Part shown: in pieces, positions 15,797 through 25,199 of the stretch
Position numbering within the stretch: position 1 is the stretch's first letter
How the letters are laid out: every line of letters starts with the position of its first letter
DNA from: Natronorubrum thiooxidans
Lineage (GTDB): Archaea; Halobacteriota; Halobacteria; Halobacteriales; Natrialbaceae
DNA length: 64,000 nucleotides
Direction of reading: 5' to 3'
Assembly: GCF_900156475.1 (NCBI RefSeq)
Contig: NZ_FTNR01000011.1
Location: forward strand, 1-64,000
Notes under the pieces: model-generated
The model's input: only the letters and a program-made list of their open reading frames with translations
The model's database searches: none
Told to the model about the DNA's origin: nothing
Made by a program: the position numbers and the translations under genes

Positions 15797-17269
15797 TCAT
15801 CCGTGTACCGTCTTCGTGACCCAGCCGGTCGCCCCGCTCGGGAACGCGTCCGACCGCTCTTCGGGCTGGAGGTCCCCCTCGCCGTCGATCGCTCGAACCA
15901 CGACCTCGTGGCTGCCGTCGGGTTCGAACTCGTAGCGCCACTGTCGCCACACGTCGATTCCGGGAAGCGGCTCCGAGAGGTCCGCGTCCTGCCAGGTTCC
16001 GCCCCCGTCCGTCGAGACTTCCACGCGCTCGATGCCCCGCGTCCCGGCGTAGGCGTGGCCGGCCACCTCGACGTTCCCGTTATCGAGCACAGTGTCACTC
16101 CAGAGTTTGGCGACGGTGTTCACCGGCCCGGTGCCGTGCCAACCGCGCTGTTCCCAGTAGCCGTCCATCTCCTCGTCTAGGAGTTCGATCTCGGTGAGCC
16201 ACTTGACGTTCGTCTCGCCCCAGTGACCGGGGATCAGCACACGCACCGGATGTCCGTGAGACTCGGGGAGCGACCGACCGTTCATGCCCCACGCGAGAAA
16301 GCCGTCTTCGAGGGCCTCGATCGGGAACTGGACGAAGTACCCGTCCGCCGCACGGAGCATCGCACACCCGCATTCGCCCTCGGGGTCGGCCATCTCGAGG
16401 AGCGGTTCGATCGGCGTCCCTGTCCAGACGGCGTTGTCCAGCTTCGCACCGTTCAGGCCCTCGCCGACACACCGGAGCGTCACGAACCGCCGCTCGGTCG
16501 GCATATCCGTCAGTTCGTCGAACGTAACGGTTACGTCGTCACCGACTTCCCCCGTGATCGTCAGCGACCAGTCGTCGGGCGAGAGGTTCGGGTCGAACTC
16601 CGCTATGTCGACGTTGTAGAACTCCTCGAACGTACTCACGAGTCCCGGAACGTCGCCACGGATGTCGAGGGACTTCGCTTCGGCCTCCTGCAGCAGCGTG
16701 GCCACCGCGTCGTCCGTCGTCTCGCTTTCGCCGCCGGTGGTGTCGTCGTCGGCCGCCAGTCGACGGAGGCCGATAGCTGTGCCGACGAAGGCCAAAGCGC
16801 CCACGCTCGAGATGAGTGCACGCCGCCGCGATGGGTCGTGTTTGGGAGCGGCGAGCGGCGTGGCGCCAACGGCGGTAAGTACTGCTACAGGGCCAGCAGC
16901 ACCGACTGCGAGTAGTGGCTCTGCTGTAATCAAGGCAGTCAGGCTCCACGCCAGGACGCCGGACAGGCCAATACCGATCACGGGCTGCTCGAATCCTTGA
17001 GCAATATGAAGCCCAACGATCGCAGTGCCCGCGAGCAGTCCAGTTGCGATAACGAACGAAAGCGCAATATGCAGTAGATGCCCCTGTTCGCCGACGTTCT
17101 CTATCATCCAGGCGACGATTGGTCCCGGTGTGGCCCTGACGACGAGGTCGTCGATGGGCGCGACGAGGAACTCCCGGGTGTATCCCGCCGCCATGTAGGA
17201 TCCTGCGACGCCGGTCATGCCCGCGAGCGTCGCGAACGCGACAGCGTTGCGGGATGGATATTCCACCAT
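15797..17269 (-). CDS. Membrane-anchored sulfite-oxidase-family molybdoenzyme
   Basis: About 490 residues. The N-terminal ~145 residues give four hydrophobic helices; another follows a basic SRRRALISSVGALAFVG stretch near 155-175. The rest is a sulfite-oxidase-like molybdopterin domain with the Mo-ligating Cys in FVTLRCVGEGLNGA, then HGHPVRVLIPGHWG, then a C-terminal Mo-co dimerisation domain (GHAYAGTRGIERVEVSTDGG). The active site should face outside. The substrate may be sulfite or another oxyanion or sulfoxide. ATG at 17269 is preferred over GTG at 17281 because GAGAGGTGG lies 8 bases before it. The preceding lipoprotein ends only 27 bases upstream, so they form an operon. Confidence 0.85.
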   Translation of the reverse strand: MVEYPSRNAVAFATLAGMTGVAGSYMAAGYTREFLVAPIDDLVVRATPGPIVAWMIENVGEQGHLLHIALSFVIATGLLAGTAIVGLHIAQGFEQPVIGIGLSGVLAWSLTALITAEPLLAVGAAGPVAVLTAVGATPLAAPKHDPSRRRALISSVGALAFVGTAIGLRRLAADDDTTGGESETTDDAVATLLQEAEAKSLDIRGDVPGLVSTFEEFYNVDIAEFDPNLSPDDWSLTITGEVGDDVTVTFDELTDMPTERRFVTLRCVGEGLNGAKLDNAVWTGTPIEPLLEMADPEGECGCAMLRAADGYFVQFPIEALEDGFLAWGMNGRSLPESHGHPVRVLIPGHWGETNVKWLTEIELLDEEMDGYWEQRGWHGTGPVNTVAKLWSDTVLDNGNVEVAGHAYAGTRGIERVEVSTDGGGTWQDADLSEPLPGIDVWRQWRYEFEPDGSHEVVVRAIDGEGDLQPEERSDAFPSGATGWVTKTVHG

Positions 17270-17296
17270 CGTTATGTCCACCTCTCGCTCATCCGT

Positions 17297-18310
17297 TCAC
17301 TCCATCCCCACGGAGACGATGGGACAGTTGACGGTGGCGGTGTCAGTATCGAGGATGGTCGCCGAGGTGGCCGTATCGAGGTCCGAAACGTCCTCGAAAT
17401 CGGCATTGTCGTAAACGGTGACCGTCCACAGTGGCGAATAGCTCTCGTCGCCCGGCAGCGAGGCGACGACGTTGTGCGTTTGGTCGCTCATCTCCTCGGT
17501 CATGAACCCCGACTGCGGGCCACCGCCATCCTCGTCGGGGTTCGTGTTGAAGGAGACGTAGATGGGCGAAACCGGCACCTTGTTGCCGTCGGTCGCCTCC
17601 AGCGGCGCCTCCTCGAAGAGGAAGTAACTGACGACCTCCCCCTCGTACCAGCCCTCGATCAGTCCCTCGTCCTCGTCGCCTGCGCGTTTGGTGGCCGTGG
17701 AGCCCTCGGGGACGACTGGACAGTTCTTGATGGTGTCAGTGCCCGTGATTTCGAGGTCGGACCCCATCAGATCGTCGCCGCTCGTTACCGTATTGGCCTC
17801 GTAGTCGTCGGGGACCGTGACCTCGTGGACGTGCCAGAAATCGTTGTACCCACCGTCACCGGGAATCACGTCGATGACGTTGAGCTGGTCCCCGACCGGA
17901 TCGCCATTCTCCCTGAAGAACGCGTAGATGGGCGCGGGCTCGGCCGGTTGCACGTCAAAGTTGTAGTACTCGACGGCCTCGCCGCCGGGACCGAGTCCCT
18001 GCGTGATGAACGGCCCCTGATCGAAGTCGACGGGTTCGTCGGGGTCCGGCAGGTCGTTCATCTCGGTACGCACCATCAGCGTCCCTGCCTCCTCGCTGAA
18101 CCGGTCGATCTCCGCCCGGGATGCCTCCTCTGGGTCCATTGTACGAGATTCCTCCATCGAATCGTCGTTCATGGATTCGTCATCCATCGAGTCATCTCCA
18201 GACGGTTCGTCGCTGCCGTCTTCGCTGCCTGTACATCCGGCGAGTGCAACCACTGTCATGCCACCTGCGATCTTCAGAACTCGACGTCGTGTCGTACTGT
18301 TGTCTGACAT
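17297..18310 (-). CDS. Tat lipoprotein with internal duplication, partner of the molybdoenzyme
   Basis: 337 residues from MSDNSTTRRRVLKIAGG. The N terminus is a Tat lipoprotein signal: RRRVLKIAGGMTVVALAGC, with the Cys to be lipidated. A low-complexity linker of Asp, Ser, Met and Glu follows (~25-60). The body looks like two related halves, each with a PIY.xF strand, an LPGD/IPGDGG turn, a W-x-V/H-x-V-x-V strand and a closing NCPVV or NCPIV. No heme or copper motif is visible. It precedes the sulfite-oxidase-like gene, so it may be its electron acceptor or a substrate-binding partner (inference). A TATA element is about 31 bases before the ATG. Confidence 0.78.
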   Translation of the reverse strand: MSDNSTTRRRVLKIAGGMTVVALAGCTGSEDGSDEPSGDDSMDDESMNDDSMEESRTMDPEEASRAEIDRFSEEAGTLMVRTEMNDLPDPDEPVDFDQGPFITQGLGPGGEAVEYYNFDVQPAEPAPIYAFFRENGDPVGDQLNVIDVIPGDGGYNDFWHVHEVTVPDDYEANTVTSGDDLMGSDLEITGTDTIKNCPVVPEGSTATKRAGDEDEGLIEGWYEGEVVSYFLFEEAPLEATDGNKVPVSPIYVSFNTNPDEDGGGPQSGFMTEEMSDQTHNVVASLPGDESYSPLWTVTVYDNADFEDVSDLDTATSATILDTDTATVNCPIVSVGME

Positions 18311-18629
18311 AGCAGTTGGTCGCACGAGAAGATCGAAAATATAGATTTTTCAAGAACCGCACAAATTCGCACCCATTTCGGTTCAAATTCGGTCTAGATT
18401 CTGTGCAGAGTTGTGTGGCTGTGCCGTGAAGAATCTCGAATAAACTGATCGAACGTTCCAGCCCTTTCGCACTGCATACGCGCTGTGTACCCTTGCGGGT
18501 GTGGAGCGAAATATCGATTTTCTGTCCGTAGGGGTGTGCGAGATACAGAGTATTAGTTCAGCACTCATCTCTAACGAAGTTTCGCCTACTCACTCTCGAT
18601 AGTGGTCAAGACGCAAAACCGGGGCAAAG
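18311..18629. promoter_or_regulatory. Promoter of the lipoprotein/molybdoenzyme operon
   Basis: On the minus strand atctatattt (18337-18346) is centred about 31 bases before the ATG at 18310, a leaderless arrangement. Further right there is no gene. The cgcgctgtgta motif near 18479 and a gttcagcac near 18556 are members of a dispersed motif set seen elsewhere in the window. Confidence 0.55.
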
Positions 18630-19076
18630 CTACTGTACTGTCTCATCAATGGCCCTGACAAATTCCTCGGCATGTTGTGATCCGACGAGAATTGCACGCC
18701 CGTTCGTCCGTTCGATCCAGACCCCCTGATCGCCACTGACGTTGTAAGCGAGTTTCCCGGGTGCCCACCGGATTCCCCAGCCGCCAAACTCACGAAGTGG
18801 CCTGTACCGTTTCGACTCGTATCGCTCGATCTCCGACCACGAAATTCGACGGAACGATCGGTGAAGAGGCCACATTTTGAGATAGATACCGTCGGCTCTC
18901 ACTTCGGTCTGGAGACGAAGACTGTAGATGAGTCCAGCGATCGCGCCGATAACGATGAGCCCTCCCCACGATATGGGCCCTAACACGAGCATGAGAAGCG
19001 CGATACCGCCGAGAAGTGCCCAGATCCACGGCTGGCGAAACCGCTGTACTTCACGAAATGCTGGCTCTCTATCCAT
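18630..19076 (-). CDS. Two-helix membrane protein with PH-like domain (DUF6141-like)
   Basis: 148 residues starting MDREPAFREVQRFRQPWIW. Two hydrophobic helices (about 17-34 and 37-53) are followed by a beta-rich domain with RISWSEIERYESKRYRPLRE and WERTNGRAILVGSQHAEEFV-like strands, the layout of bacterial PH-like membrane proteins such as DUF6141. Function unknown. The ATG at 19076 gives the natural start of the first helix; the longer open frame upstream is Arg/Ser-rich and not coding in character. Confidence 0.75.
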   Translation of the reverse strand: MDREPAFREVQRFRQPWIWALLGGIALLMLVLGPISWGGLIVIGAIAGLIYSLRLQTEVRADGIYLKMWPLHRSFRRISWSEIERYESKRYRPLREFGGWGIRWAPGKLAYNVSGDQGVWIERTNGRAILVGSQHAEEFVRAIDETVQ

Positions 19077-19224
19077 GAGTGAGTTGTTTGGAATTGCCGC
19101 TACTCGATAATGGTTTCTCCGGATATCGAGATGCGATCGTGCTACACACGCGCTGTGTATGCAGCACGACTCCTGAAACCTATCACCTCCCAAGGGATTC
19201 GATAGAGTCCCCTGCTCTGGTCCG

Positions 19225-19833
19225 CTATCTCTGATACTCGGCCAGCACGAACGGCACTGAACTCCCCAGCGGATCGTCGACGACTCGCTCCCAGATGACC
19301 TCGAATCCCGCCGCCTCGAGTGCGTCCTGAGTCCGACGGCGACCGGGCGTGCTGAAGAACATCGACTGGCCGCTCCCGAGCCAGTTGCGCTGGGTCGTCT
19401 CGTACGGACTCGAGCCGACCGTTGCGAGGAGTCGCCCACCCGGTCGGAGGACGCGGGCGAACTCGTCGTAGACGGCCGGGTGCTCGGTTCGAGGAACGTG
19501 GAAGACGGCGTGATACGCCGTAATCGCGTCGACGGCGTTCGCGGCCAGCGGGAGCCTCGTCATCTCGCCCTGGATCAGATGGGCTTCGGGGACGTTGCCA
19601 GCAGCGAGCTCGAGCTGGCGACTCGAGAGGTCGAGCCCGATCGATTCGACGTCTGCGAGGTTCGCAAGCGTTCGCATCCCGTCGCCACAGCCGATATCGA
19701 GGACGGTTGGCTCGTCGGGCAGCGTCTCGAGTAACTCATCGATTAGGGCGGCGTCTTCGCCGTCGGCGCGGCGGGTGCTGGCGTAGTCGTCGGCGACGGC
19801 GTCCCACGCGTGTCTGATGTCTTGCCGGTCCAT
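19225..19833 (-). CDS. Class I SAM-dependent methyltransferase
   Basis: A 202-residue Rossmann-fold methyltransferase of the Methyltransf_11 type. Motif I is VLDIGCGDGMRT (about 44-55), the acidic residue of strand 2 is in ESIGLDLSSRQ, and later motifs include AYHAVFHVPRTE and RVLRPGGRLLATVGSSPYET. It could methylate a small molecule or quinone-like compound; nothing points to the substrate. It is divergent from the next gene at 19950 and convergent with nothing nearby. Confidence 0.88.
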   Translation of the reverse strand: MDRQDIRHAWDAVADDYASTRRADGEDAALIDELLETLPDEPTVLDIGCGDGMRTLANLADVESIGLDLSSRQLELAAGNVPEAHLIQGEMTRLPLAANAVDAITAYHAVFHVPRTEHPAVYDEFARVLRPGGRLLATVGSSPYETTQRNWLGSGQSMFFSTPGRRRTQDALEAAGFEVIWERVVDDPLGSSVPFVLAEYQR

Positions 19834-19949
19834 ACTCGGACGACGGGCGAAACGGGTATGGGGCTGGTGCCAAACGCCGGTCGCTCATGGCGGTCGACAG
19901 CGCCTGTGTTGGCCGTGCGCTCTTATTAGCTGAGGTCGTAGTGCTGTCA

Positions 19950-20726
19950 ATGCACCACTACGATTCCTCGCGGCTCGCGACCGTTCTCGCGGATCTCCGC
20001 GACCGCGGCTACCGGTGTCCGGAGTCGGCCAACGACGAGCTGTCGGCGGTGGCGACCGACGGCGACCACCCAACCGGTGGCCCTGACGACCCGCTGTCGG
20101 TCGACCGCGTCCGGGACGTCACACCGCTGTCGCTCGCCAGTCGAATCGCGACCGCCGTCGACGCCGGTCGAACACCGGTGCTCGTCGTCGACACGTGGGG
20201 CCTCGAGGACGCACGGGAGATTCTCGGCGAGCCGTTCTTGCTCCGGGGGCGTGTCGACGGCCGTCGCCAGTTTTACTCGACCCCGGAGCGGATTGCGCTG
20301 ACCGACGGACGCTATGCCTGCGTGCGAACCGACACAGAACCGCAGTGGCGGGAGACGTCGTCGACGGTGACGACCTCGATCGACGACGGCCGTGAGCGGA
20401 CGCATACCGATGAGCCACGGCTGCTACTCGAGGCCGACAGCTCGGTACAGGCCGTCCTCGAGGCCGGCACGCTGACCTGTTCCGGCCCCGATCCGGAGAC
20501 GTTTCCCTACCGGTACAGTCGCGGCACGGACAGACGTATCCACGTCTTCGATCAGGATCGCGAAGTCGGTCGCTACGCTGGTATCGCTGCGATGCGCGCC
20601 AACGCCTATCGGCCGGTGGCGATGCCGCTGGTGCCCGAACACCACGTCAGAACGGGGGGTCGGCTGGCCCGTAGCGTGACTCTCGCGGTCGTGACGACCG
20701 ACGGCGTCGCGTACGAACGGCTCTGA
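19950..20726 (+). CDS. Haloarchaeal protein of unknown function
   Basis: 258 residues starting MHHYDSSRLATVLADLRDRG. No catalytic motif is recognisable. The first half has a strand-helix character (TPVLVVDTWGLEDAREILGE), the second is beta-rich. Composition is strongly acidic and typical of conserved haloarchaeal proteins. The ATG at 19950 is preferred over that at 19887, whose extra 21 residues look unlike the rest. It is convergent with the cupin gene, only 4 bases from its stop. Confidence 0.65.
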   Translation: MHHYDSSRLATVLADLRDRGYRCPESANDELSAVATDGDHPTGGPDDPLSVDRVRDVTPLSLASRIATAVDAGRTPVLVVDTWGLEDAREILGEPFLLRGRVDGRRQFYSTPERIALTDGRYACVRTDTEPQWRETSSTVTTSIDDGRERTHTDEPRLLLEADSSVQAVLEAGTLTCSGPDPETFPYRYSRGTDRRIHVFDQDREVGRYAGIAAMRANAYRPVAMPLVPEHHVRTGGRLARSVTLAVVTTDGVAYERL

Positions 20727-20730
20727 GCGC

Positions 20731-21051
20731 CTACGGTGCGCCCATCAGTACGAATCGACTCTCGGTGTCGCCGTTGTGGATCTGGTGGGTCGCGTCCGGC
20801 GGGATTCGGACCGCGTCGCCGTCGGTCATGTCGACTGATTCGTCGTCGATGGTGACCGTCGCTTCGCCTTCCATCAACAGGTAGACTTCTTCGTGTCCTT
20901 CCTCCTCGTGGTCGTGTTCTTTCCCCTCCCAGCCGGGCTCGCACTCGACGACGGTGACGCCCATGTGCTCGCAGTTCAGTTCGTCACGGAGGAAATGCAT
21001 CCCGTTCTGCCCACCGACGTCGCGATAGTTGGTTTTCGTGTAGTCAGCCAT
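20731..21051 (-). CDS. Small cupin-domain protein
   Basis: 106 residues starting [20 protein letters not shown], a single cupin barrel. Metal-binding motif 1 is visible in [20 protein letters not shown] (two His, Glu, His) and motif 2 in [19 protein letters not shown]. Single-domain cupins bind a metal and serve as small enzymes or ligand sensors; the role here is unknown. The upstream in-frame ATG at 21114 adds 21 residues without cupin homology, so 21051 was chosen. Confidence 0.85.
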   Translation of the reverse strand: MADYTKTNYRDVGGQNGMHFLRDELNCEHMGVTVVECEPGWEGKEHDHEEEGHEEVYLLMEGEATVTIDDESVDMTDGDAVRIPPDATHQIHNGDTESRFVLMGAP

Positions 21052-21185
21052 CACCGTCTCCTGCCCACACGGATCGTAATAAATGTTGGCTGCAGACTTG
21101 CTCGGATCGAACACCGACGGGTCGTTGTCGATTCGCTGACCCTCTCGGCAAAAGACCTATCGCCCCATCGGCCATCCCCTCACGT

Positions 21186-21557
21186 ATGACCGACGACGTT
21201 GCGGTCGACTTCGGCGAGAACGGACTCGTCCCCGCCGTTGCACAGGACGCCGACACCGGTGAGGTACTGATGCTCGCGTACGTCTCGCCGGAAGCCTTAG
21301 AGCGCACGCGGGAGACGGGGACCGCTCATTATTACTCCCGTAGCCGAGACGAGCTTTGGGAGAAGGGAGCCACAAGTGGCCACACGCAGGATGTCCAGGA
21401 GGTCCGGGTCGACTGTGATGCCGACACGCTGCTCTATCTGGTCGACCAGGCAGGCGGCGCGTGCCACACCGGCCACCGGTCGTGTTTCTACCGGACGGTC
21501 GACGGCGAGAACGTCGGCGAAAAAGTGTTCGATCCCGACGCCGTCTACGACGACTAA
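21186..21557 (+). CDS. hisI: Phosphoribosyl-AMP cyclohydrolase
   Basis: A 123-residue single-domain HisI. It opens the purine ring of phosphoribosyl-AMP in the third step of histidine biosynthesis, in the cytoplasm. Family motifs are [39 protein letters not shown], and the metal-binding [13 protein letters not shown] followed by [11 protein letters not shown]. The length is normal, and there is no fused HisE domain, as usual in archaea. It is followed after 6 bases by a coiled-coil gene in the same direction. Confidence 0.95.
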   Translation: MTDDVAVDFGENGLVPAVAQDADTGEVLMLAYVSPEALERTRETGTAHYYSRSRDELWEKGATSGHTQDVQEVRVDCDADTLLYLVDQAGGACHTGHRSCFYRTVDGENVGEKVFDPDAVYDD

Positions 21558-21563
21558 TCACCG

Positions 21564-22745
21564 ATGAGCGAACGCGTTCACCACCCTGACGCGGACGCCA
21601 GCGACGATGGACAGACGCCACTCGAGGCCCTCGAGGCCGCACGCAAGCGGTTCGCACAGGCCGAGTCGGCGATCGACGACCACGGACGCGAGGCGGTAAC
21701 CAACGCCGCCAGCGCCTATCGAGACGCGACGGACCTGCTCGAGGCCTACATCGACCGAGCGACGGGGACCGGCCGGGAGAACTTCAAAGCCTACATCGAA
21801 CTCGAGGGGAAGTTCGACACGCTGGTCACGAGCCTTTCCGACGATCTAAAGGGCCGAACGGCGTTCGAGGACGCCCTCGAGGCGATCGATAAACGCCGGC
21901 TCAGCGAATCGGATTTCGAACGCGCCCACGAGGCCCTGGAGCCGGCGGCGCAGTATGCCGAGTTACTCGAGGAACGCGAGACGGCCCGCGAAGCCATTGC
22001 CAACGCGCGGACGGCCGCCGCCAAGCGCCGCCGGCAACTCGCGGACGACATCGACGAGCACGAACGGCTGCTCGAACTCGCAACTGCCGATCTCGAGGCC
22101 CCCGTCGAGGACCTTCGCGAACCGATCGAGGCGTACAACGACGCGATCGAGTCGGCGTTCGAGGCGTTTCGACTCGAGGCCTCGGCCCGCGAGGTGTTCG
22201 CGCTGGTCGATCGCAGCCGCTGGTATCCGTTCGTGCCCTACGAACTGCCGCCGGCGGATCTGGCGACCTACATTCAGGAGGACCCGGCTGGCGAGTACAC
22301 CATTCCGGAACTGCTCGAGTATGCCGACTACTCCCGGTCGAAACTCTCACATTACGTCGAAAGTGCGGACGAACTCAAACGGAAGGTCGCAACCCAGCAG
22401 ACGTATCTCGATGGGATCGACGCCGAGCCACTGACGATTTCGTGGCCGCCGGCCGAAGCGGGGGTGCTGCAGCGAAAGATACGCGAGATCCGTCCGTTCG
22501 TGGCTCGTGTCGCCGACGAGGACGTCGTCGCCCAACTCCGCTCGCTCCGACGGCTCACGACCGACCCCGAGTTCGACTACGATCGGCTGCAGACCGCCGC
22601 GCAGGCCGTCGACCAGCTCACCCCCGACGAACGCGAGCGGCTGGCCGACGGTCGGATCGCGGACGAACTCGAGGCGTTACGGCGCGAACGGGACGCACTC
22701 GAGGACGCACTCGAGGACGCACTCGAGGTTGAGGATCCGGTCTGA
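21564..22745 (+). CDS. Long coiled-coil protein cotranscribed with hisI
   Basis: 393 residues, mostly charged helix. Residues ~20-215 and ~265-390 are heptad-rich; a middle segment (EYTIPELLEYADYSRSKLSH, ~248-267) reads like a small folded helix-turn-helix-like domain. The DNA at the 3' end repeats the 12-base block encoding LEDA three times. It resembles a conserved haloarchaeal family of unknown role (DUF7118-like). The 6-base gap to hisI implies one transcript; a link to histidine synthesis is not implied by sequence. Confidence 0.7.
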   Translation: MSERVHHPDADASDDGQTPLEALEAARKRFAQAESAIDDHGREAVTNAASAYRDATDLLEAYIDRATGTGRENFKAYIELEGKFDTLVTSLSDDLKGRTAFEDALEAIDKRRLSESDFERAHEALEPAAQYAELLEERETAREAIANARTAAAKRRRQLADDIDEHERLLELATADLEAPVEDLREPIEAYNDAIESAFEAFRLEASAREVFALVDRSRWYPFVPYELPPADLATYIQEDPAGEYTIPELLEYADYSRSKLSHYVESADELKRKVATQQTYLDGIDAEPLTISWPPAEAGVLQRKIREIRPFVARVADEDVVAQLRSLRRLTTDPEFDYDRLQTAAQAVDQLTPDERERLADGRIADELEALRRERDALEDALEDALEVEDPV

Positions 22746-22838
22746 CAACCTGGGCGTTCGTGGCGTCTCGTGCTCGTCAGTCCAGTGCCGGGCTGAGACG
22801 TGTTCGGTGGGGGCAATCTGCCCTCGAGAGCATCCTAG

Positions 22839-24203
22839 TTAGGCGTTAGCTTTCGCCTCGGACAGCGTCTCGTATAGCTCGTCGGCCAGTTCGCGAGCGC
22901 GTTCGGTGTCGCGGGCCTCGGCGTAGACCCGGACGAGCGGTTCGGTGCCGGAGGGGCGGGCCAGCACCCACGCGTCGCCGTGGTCCAGTCGGTAGCCGTC
23001 GCGGGTGTTGAGGTCGGCGTCGGACGACTGGGCGTGGTTTGCAGCGGCATCCAACATCGCGTCGCGTTCGGCCGTCGATTCGTACTCGAGGTTGTGTCTG
23101 ACGTTCGCGTAGCCGTCGTAGGGGGCGACGATCTCGCTGACCGGGCGTTCGGCGACGAGTTCGAGAAACCGGGCTGCGGTGAACGCGCCGTCCCGCGTGA
23201 GCCGAAACGACGGGAAGAAGATCCCGCCGTTGCCCTCGCCCGCGATCGGTACTCGCTTGCCGTTGGCCTCGAGTTCCTCGATCCGGGTGATGATGTTCGT
23301 CGAGCCGATCGGGGTGAGCTCGAGTTCGGCCCCGACGTCGCCCACGACGTCGACCAGCCGCTGGGAGACGTTGACCGCCGAGACGGTCGTATCGCCGGCC
23401 TCGAGTTCGGCGGCGGCGAGTGCTGCAAGCGTCGCGTCGCCCTGGACGTACGCACCGGTTTCGTCGAAGAAGATGGCGCGGTCGGCGTCACCGTCGTGAG
23501 CGATGCCGATGTCGGCGTCGGTGGCCCGGACCAGTTGGCCCAGGTCCTCGAGGTTGTCCGGGACGGGTTCGGGGTTGCGCCCGGGGAACTTGCCGTCGGG
23601 CTGGCCGTTGACGGTGACGACGCGACAGCCGAGCTGCCGGAAGAACTCGGGGCTCGTGAGCGCGCCGGCACCGTGGCCGGGATCGAGCGCAACCGTCAGG
23701 TCGGCGTCGGCGATCGGTTCTCGGTCGACCGCCGCGAGCAGTTCGTCGACGTACGTCTCTTTGACGCCGTCGATCGTCCGGGACCGACCGGTCTCGTCCC
23801 ACGGGGCGACTGTGAACGCTTCTGCGAGGAGTACCTCTTCGATCTGCTCGAGTTCCGAGACGACGAGTTCGATCCCGTCGCTGCCGACGAGTTTGACACC
23901 GTTGTACTGGGGCGGGTTGTGCGACGCGGTGATCATTATGACGGGGACGCCTTCCCGTTCGGCGTAGGACTGTGCCCCCGGTGTCGGAACGATTCCGATC
24001 CGATCGACGTCGGTTCCCGTACTCGCCAGCCCGCTTGCGGCCGCATCAGCGAGCATCCGTCCCGTGTACCGCGTGTCGCGTGCGATAGCAACCCGATCGG
24101 CTCCCCAGGCCGTTCCTGCCGCTTTCGCGACGCGCAGGACGAACGCAGGCGTCAGCTCTTCGTTGGCGACGCCCCGTGTCCCGCTTGATCCGAACACTTG
24201 CAT
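22839..24203 (-). CDS. glmM: Phosphoglucosamine mutase
   Basis: A 454-residue alpha-D-phosphohexomutase. The phosphoserine loop is ITASHNPPQYNG (Ser94), the metal loop is AHDGDADRAIFF, the sugar loop is GEGNGGIFF, and the phosphate loop is RPSGTEPLVRVYAEA. The GEGNGG sugar loop and overall length favour glucosamine-type mutases over phosphomannomutase. It would convert GlcN-6-P to GlcN-1-P between the GlmS and GlmU-like enzymes encoded at 44.9-47.9 kb. A dual phosphomannomutase activity, known in archaea, is possible. It is divergent from the beta-propeller gene at 24286. Confidence 0.9.
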   Translation of the reverse strand: MQVFGSSGTRGVANEELTPAFVLRVAKAAGTAWGADRVAIARDTRYTGRMLADAAASGLASTGTDVDRIGIVPTPGAQSYAEREGVPVIMITASHNPPQYNGVKLVGSDGIELVVSELEQIEEVLLAEAFTVAPWDETGRSRTIDGVKETYVDELLAAVDREPIADADLTVALDPGHGAGALTSPEFFRQLGCRVVTVNGQPDGKFPGRNPEPVPDNLEDLGQLVRATDADIGIAHDGDADRAIFFDETGAYVQGDATLAALAAAELEAGDTTVSAVNVSQRLVDVVGDVGAELELTPIGSTNIITRIEELEANGKRVPIAGEGNGGIFFPSFRLTRDGAFTAARFLELVAERPVSEIVAPYDGYANVRHNLEYESTAERDAMLDAAANHAQSSDADLNTRDGYRLDHGDAWVLARPSGTEPLVRVYAEARDTERARELADELYETLSEAKANA

Positions 24204-24285
24204 TAGTCGCTAGTCCGCGTGGCCACCTCAAAGGGATTCCGGAGCAGACAGAACGCTTTCGGGGTGGGGTCTCCGACGGCTACGT

Positions 24286-25152
24286 ATGCACTCGATCGAG
24301 GAGAAACGCGTCTACGGCGATCGCGAGGGAGCCATCGAGGCCTACGTCTCGAGTTCGATCGGCGTCGTCCGTGTCCGTGTCGCCGACGACACTGTCGGCG
24401 AGTTCGGCCTCTGTGACCGCTGTACCGCCCGCGATATCGCGGCGGCCGATGGTGTCGTCGCAATCGCAACCGACGAAGACGTTCGGCTGTTGAGCCTCCC
24501 CGACGAGCGCGACGAGTCTAGCGGTGAGACCGTCGTCGAAACCGGGTTCGGCCCCGCGGTCGCCGTCGGCGCTGACGACACCGGACTACTCGCAGCCAGT
24601 CCCGACGGCGAGGTCGCCCGACTGGAGGGTGGTGTGCCGTCTGATAACGGCGACTGGGTGCCACTCGAGAGCGACGGCGTCGCGACGGTTCGGGCGATCG
24701 ATGGCGACCTCGTCGGCACCGACAGCGGTGTCTACCGTGTCCACGAGGATGGACTCGACCACGCCGGCCTCACGGACGTCCGGGACGTCTCTGCGGCCGG
24801 TGTTCCACTCGCTGCCACCGCAGACGGACTCTACAAACTCGGTAACGGCTGGATGAAAGTCCTTGAGGGTGACTTCGAGACCGTCGCCGCGGACCCGCAG
24901 ACCGAACCGGGGCGACTCGCGCGGGCTCACGCGGTCTCCGGAGCGACGGTCTACGCGTACAGCGAGGACGGCTGGCAGGAGTACGATCGCTCGAGTGCGT
25001 CCATCGTCGGCATCGGCTACGGGCAAACGTGCTATGCCGTGACCGAACGGGGCACGTTCCTCTCGGCCACACCGGACGACGACAACGGCCAGTGGCGGTC
25101 GCGAACGATCGGTGTGGGCGACGTCACGGGGCTCGCTATTCCCAGATACTGA
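24286..25152 (+). CDS. Beta-propeller-like haloarchaeal protein (HVO_0234-like)
   Basis: A 288-residue beta-rich cytoplasmic protein without signal peptide. Repeated short blades are visible: VVAIATDEDVRLLSLP, GLLAASPDGEVARLEG, DLVGTDSGVYRVHEDGL, PLAATADGLYKLGNGW and TVYAYSEDGWQEY. This matches a haloarchaeal propeller family typified by HVO_0234. Cys-rich FGLCDRCTARDI near the N terminus is the only unusual motif. Function unknown. It is divergent from glmM with an 80-base gap. Confidence 0.7.
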   Translation: MHSIEEKRVYGDREGAIEAYVSSSIGVVRVRVADDTVGEFGLCDRCTARDIAAADGVVAIATDEDVRLLSLPDERDESSGETVVETGFGPAVAVGADDTGLLAASPDGEVARLEGGVPSDNGDWVPLESDGVATVRAIDGDLVGTDSGVYRVHEDGLDHAGLTDVRDVSAAGVPLAATADGLYKLGNGWMKVLEGDFETVAADPQTEPGRLARAHAVSGATVYAYSEDGWQEYDRSSASIVGIGYGQTCYAVTERGTFLSATPDDDNGQWRSRTIGVGDVTGLAIPRY

Positions 25153-25199
25153 GCCGCCTGCCGGACAGTTTAACTATCCTGAATTCGTTCGCTCCGAAC

